Positions 6,788 to 14,037 of a stretch of DNA of 14,037 nt are shown in pieces. This stretch comes from Candidatus Hodarchaeota archaeon (GTDB taxonomy: Archaea; Asgardarchaeota; Heimdallarchaeia; Hodarchaeales; YT1-039): the NCBI GenBank assembly GCA_016840025.1, contig JAEOTF010000526.1:1-14037 (forward strand), read 5' to 3'. The translations under genes were made by a program, and so were the position numbers. The notes under the pieces were generated by a model that did not search any database, was not told the origin of the DNA, and saw nothing but the letters and a program-made list of their open reading frames with translations. The first letter of the stretch is position 1; the number at the start of each line of letters is the position of its first letter.

Positions 6788-8533
6788 ATGAGCGCACTCC
6801 TATGGCTATGGAAATTACATCGTCGACATTTAGGAAAGACACTATTTGTTCTTATCGTTTCAAGTGTCGAAGTATGCCTCTTTATGTATCCGATATCTAT
6901 GACAGCGGATATTATTGACAAGGTCATACAAGGGGGAGGAGTCAATGAAATAAGAAATGATTTGCTGTTTCTTTTCTTCCTTGCCATCTTTCAAGCAATG
7001 GTTTTCTTCTCTATATGTTTTGTAAACGAAGTTCTCGCCCATCGAATTACAACAGACATGACTTATGAATTATTTAAATCCTTACAATTTCGTAGTCTTA
7101 CCTATCATGATTCAAAAGACGTAGGCCAAATTATGGCACGAGCTACTGGTGACACACGTACAGTTAATATCGCTTTATCACCTGGTATTCGTATTGTGAT
7201 CGCTATTCTCACCACATGGATAGTTGCATTGTATATTACAGCTCTAATTCATTGGGTGCTTGTTCTCGTTACTCTGATAGTTTTAATAATCTTCCTCATT
7301 AGCTCAGCGATTTACGGTAAGGGATTAATCTCATTTTCCACACAAACCCTCAATGATTTTTCTGAGGTATCTGAGGTTACATCGGATTTTTTAACGGGTA
7401 TTCGTGAAGTTAAGGGATATAATGCTGAATCTTGGGCAGAAAAGATATTTATGCGCAAAACAGTAAAACACCAGGTCAGTAAAATTCGAGAGGGTGAAAG
7501 AGGAGCATGGTTTTACCCTATATTAGTTGTAACGATATATGTTGTAGGTTTAATAGGAATAAGTTTATACCTCGCATTTGAAGGAACTATTACATTCCGA
7601 GAAGTTGTTCTTATTGCAGGTTTTGTCACCTTTCTTCGTGGGATATCTTATGAACTTGATTGGACTGCTTGGTACATCATCTCAGGCAAGGCCGCTACCA
7701 ATCGGATTTTCACCATTATTACCGAACCCGACACCGGTGAATTTGAAGAGGGTTCAGCATTATATACAGGAAAACCCGCAATCATCGAGTTCAAGAATGT
7801 TACCTTTCAATATCGAGAAGACATGCCTAATGCATTGACAAATGTCTCATTTCGTGTAGATGAAAACCAAACAATCGCTATAGTTGGTGCACCCGGATCA
7901 GGAAAGTCAACCATAACGAAATTAATTCAACGGCTATATGTTCCAATCAAGGGTACAGTCCTAATTGGTAATAAACCAGTCAACGAATATTCTAATAATT
8001 CCCTACGGAAACAGGTCGCAACAGTAGAACAGGATATATTTCTATTTAATGATACAGTTTTCGAGAATATTCGCTTTGGTAAACCTCATGCAACAAAAGA
8101 AGAAGTAATCAATGTTGCTAAACTTGCTGAAGCACATGATTTTATTTCCAATCTACCTAATGGATATGATAATATCGTGGGAGAAGGTGGTGTCAAATTA
8201 AGCGGAGGTCAAGCTCAACGAATATCTATTGCTCGAGCATTATTAATGAATCCTGCGATTCTCCTTATGGATGATGGAGCTTCAGCATTAGATGCCAAAA
8301 CAGAAGCACAAATTCAGAAAGCAATTACCGAAATCCTCAAAACTCGTACAACCGTGATTACTACACATCGTTTAGCTATTATCGCTAAAGCTGATTTAGT
8401 CTTAATCTTTGAAAATGGAGAAGTTGTTGGAGTAGGAACTCATGAGGAATTGATCCGTTCTAATCAATATTATCGGAGATTATTCGATAGACATTATGAA
8501 TTACCCCCCTTATTAATCGAGGAGTCAAAATGA
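6788..8533 (+). CDS. ABC exporter half-transporter, degenerate-site subunit
   Basis: This 581-residue protein has a type IV (MsbA-like) six-helix membrane domain (about 15-300) and a nucleotide-binding domain (about 330-570). Motifs: A-loop Tyr342, Walker A G367-APGSGKST-375, Q-loop Gln415, signature L471-SGGQ-475, Walker B ILLMDD (491-496), D-loop around Asp502, H-loop His527. The catalytic glutamate after Walker B is Asp496 (D-D-G, not D-E-A/T), the hallmark of the degenerate half of heterodimeric exporters such as TM287/288, BmrCD and LmrCD. Its intact LSGGQ should complete the functional ATP site of the partner. The stop overlaps the next ATG (ATGA at 8530-8533), implying translational coupling and equal dosage. 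It likely pumps lipids, drugs or peptides outward; the substrate cannot be inferred. Confidence 0.92.
   Translation: MSALLWLWKLHRRHLGKTLFVLIVSSVEVCLFMYPISMTADIIDKVIQGGGVNEIRNDLLFLFFLAIFQAMVFFSICFVNEVLAHRITTDMTYELFKSLQFRSLTYHDSKDVGQIMARATGDTRTVNIALSPGIRIVIAILTTWIVALYITALIHWVLVLVTLIVLIIFLISSAIYGKGLISFSTQTLNDFSEVSEVTSDFLTGIREVKGYNAESWAEKIFMRKTVKHQVSKIREGERGAWFYPILVVTIYVVGLIGISLYLAFEGTITFREVVLIAGFVTFLRGISYELDWTAWYIISGKAATNRIFTIITEPDTGEFEEGSALYTGKPAIIEFKNVTFQYREDMPNALTNVSFRVDENQTIAIVGAPGSGKSTITKLIQRLYVPIKGTVLIGNKPVNEYSNNSLRKQVATVEQDIFLFNDTVFENIRFGKPHATKEEVINVAKLAEAHDFISNLPNGYDNIVGEGGVKLSGGQAQRISIARALLMNPAILLMDDGASALDAKTEAQIQKAITEILKTRTTVITTHRLAIIAKADLVLIFENGEVVGVGTHEELIRSNQYYRRLFDRHYELPPLLIEESK
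8519..8524 (+). promoter_or_regulatory. Ribosome binding site of the second exporter subunit
   Basis: GAGGAG ends 5 nt before the ATG at 8530, inside the end of the upstream gene. It supports the 4-bp overlapping start. Confidence 0.6.
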
Positions 8534-10356
8534 CACGAAAACATACTGATCGTGAATTATTATCCTTTCTTTGGAGATATGTGAAATTAGAAAAAACTAC
8601 TTTCAATAAAGTAGTTCTACTATTATTATTTAACACGGGTTTAGCAGTTTCGGCTCCTTTATTCTTTAGAGAGAGTTTAGCAATTATAGAGGGGTTAAAT
8701 GATTCAACGGATAATTCTTCCCAATTAAATTACTTTATTATCACGATTTTTGTGTATGTTATACTCAGTATAATTTTTTGGTTTACTACCGCAATTCAAT
8801 ATGTCTATATGACTCGATTGAATGCTAGTACTACTCGTCATTTACGTATTGATACTTTTAACTCTGTTTTAAAAAATAAAGTGTCATTCTTTGACAACAA
8901 CGAATCAGGTGTTCTCACCTCGAATATTACTAACGACATCCAAGAATTATACGACACAGGTAACACCTTTGCGTTTGTACTCACTTCTTTCTTGAGATTA
9001 GTCGCAGTGATCGGAATTTTGTTTTACTTCTCTCCAATCTTGACATTTACTTCCATAATTTTTATGCCAATAATCTTCACAATTGCACTTTTATTAAGAA
9101 AATATCAAAGAAGAGTTGAAAAGAAGTGGAGAAAACGATTTTCTGAGGTTAACCAAAAGTTTTCTGAAAATATGAAGAGTATACAAGTAAGTAAGGCATT
9201 TAATAGAGAAGAAACTAATTTACAATCATTTCATGATTTAAATGAATCTACTTATAACGCCTCTATTAAACGCGGATTCGCAATTTTTGTTTTTGGACCG
9301 ATTAATGACTTTTTTAAGCATGTTTTGCTTATAAGTATTTTAGTTGTTGGCAGTTGGCAGGTTCAAAATGGGAATCTTACTGTCGCGTCATTCTTTCTCT
9401 TTATATTTCTCTTAAATTACTATTATTATCCTATGATCATGATAGCAAGGAATTATAATCGTTTTCAAGCATTATTTGCCAATTTAGAACGATGTATGCA
9501 AATAACATCGGATAACCCATTAGAAGAAAGTATACCAAGTTCTTTAACTGCAGACAATCTTTGGGGAGAAATAGAATTTTCAAATGTAGATTTTTCTTAT
9601 GTTCCCGATACTCCCATCATAAAAAAGGTTACTTTTCATGTGAAACCTGGACAAAGAGTAGCCCTAGTCGGTTATACAGGTGCTGGTAAAAGTACAATTG
9701 CTCTACTAATGATGAGATTCTATGAAATTAATGCTGGTAAGGTACTCATTGATACACAACCTATTCAAAATTATAACTTGCAGTCATTGAGAAATAATAT
9801 CGCTTTTGTTTCTCAACGAGTCCTCTTATTCAAAGGTTCAATACGTGATAATCTGCTAATAGCAGAACCAGAAGCATCCGATAAAGAGATATGGACAACA
9901 TTAGATGCTGTTCAAGCACGCGATTTTATCGAAATGTTACCAAAAGGATTAGATTCAATTGTAGAAGAGGGTGGTCGAAACTTATCTGCAGGTCAACGGC
10001 AAATGATTTCCTTTGCACGCGCTTTATTGAGTAATCCAAAATTAATTATTCTCGATGAAGCAACTTCTGCTGTTGATCTCTATACTGAAAGCCGTATTCA
10101 AGATTCTACGGATCTCTTGTTAAAAGGTAGAACATCAATAGTTATTGCTCATCGTTTAACAACAATTTTGAAATCAGATCTTATAGTGGTCCTTGAAGAT
10201 GGTTTTGTTAGACAAATGGGTACTCATAATGAATTAGTTTCCCAAGAAGGACCTTATCAAGAAATGTATCAATTATACTTTGAGACACAATCTGCAAAGT
10301 ATCTCGAAAAGATAAAAACTTCTACAGAAGTGTTAGGTAAAATTTCAGTATTTTAG
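8530..10356 (+). CDS. ABC exporter half-transporter, catalytically canonical subunit
   Basis: This 608-residue partner of the preceding gene has the same architecture: six membrane helices (about 25-310), then a nucleotide-binding domain (about 345-585). Motifs: A-loop Tyr357, Walker A G381-YTGAGKST-389, Q-loop Gln429, signature L485-SAGQ-489, Walker B LIILDE (505-510) with catalytic Glu510, D-loop SAVD, H-loop His541. The signature departs from LSGGQ by Gly to Ala, and in the dimer this signature faces the degenerate Walker site of the first subunit, so both deviations fall in the same ATP site. That is the known pattern for asymmetric heterodimeric exporters. The last ~20 residues are a polar extension. 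The two subunits are too diverged for recent duplication. Substrate unknown. Confidence 0.92.
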   Translation: MTRKHTDRELLSFLWRYVKLEKTTFNKVVLLLLFNTGLAVSAPLFFRESLAIIEGLNDSTDNSSQLNYFIITIFVYVILSIIFWFTTAIQYVYMTRLNASTTRHLRIDTFNSVLKNKVSFFDNNESGVLTSNITNDIQELYDTGNTFAFVLTSFLRLVAVIGILFYFSPILTFTSIIFMPIIFTIALLLRKYQRRVEKKWRKRFSEVNQKFSENMKSIQVSKAFNREETNLQSFHDLNESTYNASIKRGFAIFVFGPINDFFKHVLLISILVVGSWQVQNGNLTVASFFLFIFLLNYYYYPMIMIARNYNRFQALFANLERCMQITSDNPLEESIPSSLTADNLWGEIEFSNVDFSYVPDTPIIKKVTFHVKPGQRVALVGYTGAGKSTIALLMMRFYEINAGKVLIDTQPIQNYNLQSLRNNIAFVSQRVLLFKGSIRDNLLIAEPEASDKEIWTTLDAVQARDFIEMLPKGLDSIVEEGGRNLSAGQRQMISFARALLSNPKLIILDEATSAVDLYTESRIQDSTDLLLKGRTSIVIAHRLTTILKSDLIVVLEDGFVRQMGTHNELVSQEGPYQEMYQLYFETQSAKYLEKIKTSTEVLGKISVF

Positions 10357-10366
10357 AGTGATCTTG

Positions 10367-10457
10367 AAAAAAAGGGTCCAATAAATTCTTCAATGCGAAG
10401 ATAAATGAACAATAAATAATCTCTCAATGATCCTTTTAGTTATCTTTTTTCTTTTTT
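10367..10457. terminator. Convergent terminator region between exporter and M6-linked gene
   Basis: The exporter (+) and the minus-strand gene ending at 10436 converge. Seven A at 10367-10373 read as oligo-T on the minus strand and can end that transcript. T-rich DNA at 10445-10457, which encodes the Lys-rich C-terminus of the minus-strand gene, can end the exporter transcript about 90 nt past its stop. Confidence 0.35.
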
Positions 10458-11890
10458 CGTCTACTAAGTAGAAAAAGTGCAGTTCCAAACAATGCGGATA
10501 AAAGGAAGAAAGATTCAAAACCAAATAAACTATTGGATTGTGCAGTTTCATTAGAATTAGAACTGAAGTTTATATTTGATGTTATTGAAGAAGTATCTAT
10601 TGTTGATGTATTTATTATCGTTGTATCTATTGTTGATGAATTATTTATTGTAGATGTATTTGTGGGTTGAGATGTCTCTGATGGAGGATTGACAATTACT
10701 GTGATACTATTAGAATAGTACATACTTTCTCCTTCACCTATTTGGACTTCAAATTCAATTTTAAATTTATATCTTCCCTCTGAGATCCCTGTTGCCGTCC
10801 AAATTATTGTTGTACTATCTTTATATAAATCTCCTCTAATTTGAATATCATCTTGATAAATCCTGAAAAAAATTGTCTGGAAATTTTCGTACAAATAAAT
10901 TGTCCAGTTAAGAAGGAAATATTGCCCTTCTTCAATGGTTATTTCACTTTCATAGGGAATAATAGTAATAGGTGAATATACATAGATTTGAGCAATAGTT
11001 GTTTCATTAGTTGCCCTACTAACTGCTCGTACTTGAAGTATATAGGAATTAGTGAAGTTTTCAGGGTAAAGATATGTTGTATAATGGGAACCATTGAAAT
11101 TAGTAGTGAAATCATACCAATTATCATCCCCAATTCGAAAATTAACAGCTTGAATTCCTTCCAATCCATGAGCTTTAACAATTAATTGTCTAGGTTCTTT
11201 AATAATTATATTAGACGCAGGTTTTTCTATTTTTACATTAAGAGTTCCATCAAACCAATCCAGAATACGTTTCATTAGAGTAACCCGGTAATTAGAGGAA
11301 TAAATACCTTCAAAGCCGAATGCTAGATAAACTAGGGAGTAATCTCCATCGTAAGCTACAGCAGCAGAATCACCAGTCGAATAAGTTAAAATTGAATGTG
11401 CACCACCCGTTGGGGCTATTATCGAGGGATAATCTTGATTATTGGCTCCATCTCCCCCATTAATGTTAAAAATAAGCTTATCACTAATAGGATCACCATT
11501 AATACCGCTTATGCTATAATTTTCTGAATCGTCATTAACATAAATTGCTTTTAAATTATCTATCATCCATTGGATTTCTCCCATATCCTCAAGATCGTAA
11601 CCTATGTCTTGTCCAGTAATAAAAAGATTTCCTCCGCTATTCAGATAAGTAGTAAGGATCTCTCGATCTTTACTGGTAAGAGTAGGCGATTTTTTTCCAG
11701 TTTCCCAAATAAGAATGGAAAAATATTGCAATAAATCAACAGGGGGTGTTCCACGGTTATTAATATCCCATGTTATAAAAGAATCATAATTTAAGAGACG
11801 CAATGCATCCTCGAAATAAGTTTCAAAGTTTTCTGTTCCATCATCATCAATTAAAAGAATACTTGTGGACTCGGATGACGCATGAATCAA
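10436..11890 (-). CDS. Downstream part of an M6-protease surface protein: GATase-like, Ig-like and anchor domains
   Basis: The open stretch encodes 484 residues. About 11-214 resemble the GATase1/ThuA-like domain often attached to secreted M6 peptidases: strand ILLIDDDG, VDLLQYFSILIWETG, LTTYLNSGGNLFITGQDIG, and GFEGIYSSNYRVTLMKRILDW. Two beta-sandwich domains follow (about 217-305 and 315-401); the second matches the last Ig-like domain of the 441-3602 protein (I-x-I-x-EG, L-x-W, EN, EG-x-YK, EF, ITVIV). A Ser/Thr/Asn stalk (403-455), one membrane helix (about 457-476) and a KKKK tail end it. There is no signal peptide, no ribosome site, and only a TTG as start; the first ATG is about 100 codons in. 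It is in the same frame as the M6 protease upstream, separated by one TAA, so I read it as the second half of that gene. Confidence 0.75.
   Translation of the reverse strand: MIHASSESTSILLIDDDGTENFETYFEDALRLLNYDSFITWDINNRGTPPVDLLQYFSILIWETGKKSPTLTSKDREILTTYLNSGGNLFITGQDIGYDLEDMGEIQWMIDNLKAIYVNDDSENYSISGINGDPISDKLIFNINGGDGANNQDYPSIIAPTGGAHSILTYSTGDSAAVAYDGDYSLVYLAFGFEGIYSSNYRVTLMKRILDWFDGTLNVKIEKPASNIIIKEPRQLIVKAHGLEGIQAVNFRIGDDNWYDFTTNFNGSHYTTYLYPENFTNSYILQVRAVSRATNETTIAQIYVYSPITIIPYESEITIEEGQYFLLNWTIYLYENFQTIFFRIYQDDIQIRGDLYKDSTTIIWTATGISEGRYKFKIEFEVQIGEGESMYYSNSITVIVNPPSETSQPTNTSTINNSSTIDTTIINTSTIDTSSITSNINFSSNSNETAQSNSLFGFESFFLLSALFGTALFLLSRRKKKKDN
10593..10660 (-). repeat. Low-complexity Ser/Thr/Asn stalk repeat
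   Basis: The 16-mer gtatctattgttgatg occurs at 10593-10608 and 10623-10638 (30-bp period), with a weaker third copy near 10643-10657. It encodes the repeated S-T-I-D / N-T-S-T-I stalk before the membrane anchor. Such tracts vary in copy number by slippage and carry O- or N-linked sugars. Confidence 0.6.
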
Positions 11891-11974
11891 AATCCGATGG
11901 CTTAGAAGTATAGTTCCATTATTTAACTCAGCATAGATAACACCATAGTAGAAATTTGAAGAATTAATTGATAT

Positions 11975-11977
11975 TTA
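11975..11977 (-). other. In-frame TAA stop splitting the M6 protein
   Basis: The minus strand reads ATT-TAT-TAT-GTA-TAA-ATA-TCA-ATT. The distance to the next open segment is an exact multiple of three (TTG at 11888-11890), so one substitution explains the break, with no frameshift. Confidence 0.8.
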
Positions 11978-13546
11978 TACATAATAAATGTCATCAGTTT
12001 GGGAAGCTGGTCCTGAATAATTCTGTTCTGAATATAGTTCTATACCCCATCTGAATTCAGTGTTATTAACATCTGTAATATTAGGAATTATCCACTCAAT
12101 TCTAATTTTTTGCTCTAACGGAATCCTAAAAACGGTTTTTGTTAAGAATTGAGGATTTCGATCATCTGTTTCTATAACAAAAGAATCTACTTGATCTTCT
12201 TTCACTTTTATTATCAATCCTTCCCGAACATCCGAGAACACAGGATTTTCAAAATCACCAATATCAAAAGCAGCATTTGAGAGTGGATTAGAGATATCTA
12301 TAGCAATACCATCTGCATCTATTAATTGTACAATTCCTTCACCAGAAGCTTTGAATTCATCAATTAAAGTAATTAATACACCTTCATCTGGTAAATAAGC
12401 ATCAAATCCAGTTTCTCTACGACATTCCACAAGATAATAACGATCTACAGCGATAGGAATTTTTAATGCATATATGCCTTCTATAGCACTCTCAATGGGA
12501 ATTACAGAGGAATTAAGAAATTTATTAGATACATCTAATGGAGTAATCCAGCCTAGTTGAGCTTTACACCATGCCATCATATGTGCAGGATGATTTCCTC
12601 CATGATTCCAAGCACCATCTCCCATAAGTCCCCAATATCCAATATAGTCATTTCCCAATCCTGTAGTATCGTAAAGATCGGGTAATCCGAGATCATGTCC
12701 ATGTTCATGAGCAAAAATTCCCATTGGACTAAATTCAGATTGCATAGAATATCCTGCAACAGAAACACCATCAAGAATTGGAGGATTCTTTATCTCCCAG
12801 CGATGTGACCAGATATCGCTAGAATTATGGCTATACTCCTGTCCTTGACCAGCATGGATGATTATTAGATGATCCACGATACCATCTGCATCTGTGTCAA
12901 ATTCGGAGAAGTCAATTAAGCTATCCGCCTTTAGGATGACCTCTCTAGCTAATTCATAAATATTACCATTATTATCATCAATATCGTCCCCATCTTCCCC
13001 ATAATATTCCATATTGTAATCACTATTTATCCAAGTGTTCGAAATAGTTCCATTGATTGTATAGTTTCCGAAAGAAACTTCTTCAAAGTATTCTTTCATG
13101 GAATCTGTCCCATTTAATAGTAAAGTGTGATAATAGGAATCATTATGCTCGGGTTGATGGAGAACATTTTGAAACTCAACTAAAAGTATTAATAATTCCC
13201 CTTCTCCTGATTGAGCAAGGCTTTTCGCCTTGAAAGAAGTTTGTGACCCTTGAGGAGTCAAAACGGAAAGTTTATGCCGTTTTTGATCACTATCTAAGTA
13301 AGCGTGAGAATAAGTAAAAGGTCGTTCGAAATCTTCGTCTAGTGATATTCTTTCTTCGTTAATCTGGAAATTACTATGGTTTATATCTTCAGCGCATCTT
13401 AACGATAAATCATCAGCCTTAATGGATCTTGTTTCGCTAGATAGGGGTACCAGAGATGTTATATACAATGTAGAGGAGAATAGAGTTATCAGTAGAAGTA
13501 ATATAGTGAAGCCCCTATGTAGTAAAGAAATGGGGATATTTCGCAT
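11975..13546 (-). CDS. Secreted M6-family (immune inhibitor A-like) zinc metalloprotease
   Basis: This 523-residue product starts with a signal peptide (basic start, hydrophobic core about 13-33). A propeptide-like region follows to about 115. The catalytic domain has the M6 zinc motif H280-E-H-G-H284-D-L-G287-L-P-D290-L-Y: the two His and the distal Asp are the expected ligands, Glu281 the catalytic base. The G-[YF]-W-G-L-M-G segment follows at 303-309, as in this family. D217-T-D-A-D-G-I-V-D225 is an EF-hand-like calcium loop. The region after about 470 is a beta-rich domain cut by the TAA. M6 enzymes are secreted endopeptidases, calcium-stabilised and often self-processing. The product would act outside the cell, degrading protein or trimming surface proteins. 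Start ATG 13546 has only a weak GAGAG ribosome site. The reading frame continues beyond the stop into the anchor half. Confidence 0.9.
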   Translation of the reverse strand: MRNIPISLLHRGFTILLLLITLFSSTLYITSLVPLSSETRSIKADDLSLRCAEDINHSNFQINEERISLDEDFERPFTYSHAYLDSDQKRHKLSVLTPQGSQTSFKAKSLAQSGEGELLILLVEFQNVLHQPEHNDSYYHTLLLNGTDSMKEYFEEVSFGNYTINGTISNTWINSDYNMEYYGEDGDDIDDNNGNIYELAREVILKADSLIDFSEFDTDADGIVDHLIIIHAGQGQEYSHNSSDIWSHRWEIKNPPILDGVSVAGYSMQSEFSPMGIFAHEHGHDLGLPDLYDTTGLGNDYIGYWGLMGDGAWNHGGNHPAHMMAWCKAQLGWITPLDVSNKFLNSSVIPIESAIEGIYALKIPIAVDRYYLVECRRETGFDAYLPDEGVLITLIDEFKASGEGIVQLIDADGIAIDISNPLSNAAFDIGDFENPVFSDVREGLIIKVKEDQVDSFVIETDDRNPQFLTKTVFRIPLEQKIRIEWIIPNITDVNNTEFRWGIELYSEQNYSGPASQTDDIYYV

Positions 13547-13860
13547 CTCTATGCTCTCTTGAAGATAAAACTTAACACATATTCAAAAACTTAGATGTAA
13601 TAAATTAACGTTAACAAATTATTAATAACTATTCTTAACATTTTGTAGATGTCTCATAGTAATTTAGATTCGTTACCTCTAATTTCGGGATTATATATAT
13701 ATTAAAAGACAAAATAACGAATTTTGCTTTACTTAGAGGGATAATCTCAATCTCTTTAGGTAATATGGGTTATCTAATCTCAATAACACTATTTGGGGTG
13801 TTTTTAATTTTTTTGAGTTCTCTTCTCGATAGCACGTTCTTTGCCTCCCATTTACCCAAA
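13547..13860. other. AT-rich non-coding region upstream of the M6 gene
   Basis: No gene is visible. It contains a 10-bp palindrome (ttaacgttaa, 13605-13614), the (TA)-rich element at 13691-13708, and a direct repeat of taatctcaat (13742-13751 and 13775-13784, 33 bp apart). The rest is unremarkable leader or spacer. Confidence 0.4.
13691..13708 (-). promoter_or_regulatory. Candidate TATA element for the M6 gene
   Basis: The minus strand reads CTTTTAATATATATATAA, the strongest TATA-like run upstream of the M6 ATG (13546), implying a leader near 120 nt. Being nearly symmetrical, it could also drive + strand transcription into the structured region to the right. Confidence 0.3.
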
Positions 13861-13894
13861 ACTCCTGCCGAAGAACTTCTTTAGCAGTTCCCGA

Positions 13895-13957
13895 AAAGTG
13901 AGAAAATCGTGGACATTACCCCTCAAAGGGGCGTGGAGCCCACTTCTTTTTCACTTT
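13895..13957. repeat. Nested inverted repeats (structured DNA/RNA element)
   Basis: Three stems nest: aaagtga 13895-13901 with tcacttt 13951-13957, extended by AAAA/TTTT; gtgg 13909-13912 with ccac 13940-13943; and cccc 13919-13922 with gggg 13928-13931 around a 5-nt loop. An alternative hairpin uses gtgg 13933-13936 with ccac 13940-13943. A further stem lies to the right (aaagcc 13982-13987 with ggcttt 14009-14014). Local G+C is clearly above the flanking spacer. Confidence 0.6.
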
Positions 13958-14037
13958 CACTCCTCTCCGCCAAATGATTAAAAAGCCTCAGCCCCTTGAA
14001 CAAATCAGGGCTTTAACGCGTTTTAGACCGTACAGGC
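13900..14037 (-). mobile_element. Possible degraded right end of an IS200/IS605-type tnpB element
   Basis: Read on the minus strand, the end of the window resembles the 3' end of tnpB genes. A short open frame (14012 to 13923) ends in a Glu/Ser/Lys-rich tail and GSTPL-stop. The stop codon sits in the loop of a GC hairpin (CCCC-TTTGA-GGGG), followed by TAATGTCCAC, as seen at the ends of many IS605-family elements, where this region also forms the guide (omega) RNA scaffold. Upstream, fragments like KALI and LFKG lie in different frames with stops between, so any tnpB copy is broken or continues past the window edge. No zinc finger or catalytic motif is visible here. The assignment rests on layout and resemblance; an unrelated structured RNA is the main alternative. 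Confidence 0.3.

Larger units (their letters stand above)
10436..13546 (-). pseudogene. Composite M6 metalloprotease surface protein interrupted by one in-frame TAA
   Basis: The frame beginning at 13546 continues to 10436 with a single stop at 11975-11977. Ignoring it gives 1036 positions: signal peptide, M6 peptidase, GATase-like domain, two Ig-like domains, Thr/Ser/Asn stalk, membrane helix and basic tail. This is a complete architecture for an envelope-anchored protease. The 28 codons between the TAA and the TTG at 11890 contain no other stop and look like ordinary protein (FYYGVIYAELNNGT). Possible explanations: recent nonsense mutation, readthrough, or a sequencing/assembly error. If real and not read through, the cell releases an unanchored 523-residue protease. 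Confidence 0.7.

Noticed and set aside
6636..7042. Three small minus-strand frames around the start of the first exporter gene
   Set aside because: They overlap the exporter membrane domain or the divergent promoter region and lack any protein-like pattern.
10436..11890. Treating the 484-residue frame as an independent cytosolic gene
   Set aside because: It has no ATG for about 100 codons, no ribosome site and no signal peptide, yet carries an extracellular stalk and anchor, and is exactly in frame with the M6 gene upstream.
11975..11977. Pyrrolysine or selenocysteine recoding at the M6 stop
   Set aside because: Those use TAG and TGA. The codon is TAA, and no SECIS-like or PYLIS-like element is evident.
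13547..14037. tRNA or rRNA gene in the right-hand non-coding region
   Set aside because: I looked for cloverleaf stems, a T-loop GTTCRA-type motif and conserved rRNA segments and found none. The hairpins present do not form a tRNA.

Overview
This AT-rich window most likely comes from an archaeon, and an uncultured Asgard-type lineage is a reasonable guess, though the sequence does not prove it. The archaeal signs are: the C-terminal end of a glutaredoxin-like protein disulfide oxidoreductase, an F420/flavin-type luciferase-like oxidoreductase, large N-glycosylation-rich secreted proteins (one with a PGF-CTERM-type sorting tail), short T-run terminators, and TATA-like boxes in place of -35/-10 pairs.

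Layout, left to right. 1-207 (+) is the end of a protein disulfide oxidoreductase gene whose start lies outside the window. 441-3602 (-) encodes a 1053-residue surface protein with a signal peptide, seven tandem repeats of about 105 residues each closing on a Cys-Trp motif, two Ig-like domains and a PGF-CTERM-like anchor. 3913-4575 (-) is a cysteine-rich protein with a C-terminal 2[4Fe-4S] ferredoxin domain. 4765-5514 (-) is a HAD-fold hydrolase with an altered DxH motif I. 5566-6558 (-) is a luciferase-like (LLM) oxidoreductase, probably co-transcribed with the HAD gene. Divergent from it, 6788-8533 and 8530-10356 (+) encode the two half-transporters of a heterodimeric ABC exporter; the genes overlap by 4 bp and have one degenerate and one canonical ATPase site. 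10436-13546 (-) is one long reading frame for a secreted M6-family metalloprotease followed by a GATase-like domain, Ig-like domains, a Ser/Thr/Asn stalk and a membrane anchor. It is cut by a single in-frame TAA at 11975-11977. 13547-14037 has no intact gene. Its last ~150 bp are GC-richer, form nested hairpins on both strands, and may be the degraded right end of an IS200/IS605-type tnpB element.

How the genes relate. The two large surface proteins (441-3602 and 10436-13546) share a related Ig-like module just before their C-terminal anchors, so they probably belong to one family of cell-envelope proteins. The exporter between them could serve the envelope, but its substrate cannot be read from sequence. 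The LLM oxidoreductase, HAD hydrolase and ferredoxin-like protein form a same-strand redox/metabolic set with no evident link to the surface proteins. The strongest observation is the interrupted M6 protease: the 28 codons after the stop stay open and protein-like, and the downstream part has no credible start or signal peptide. It is therefore a nonsense allele, a readthrough case or a sequence error, not two genes.
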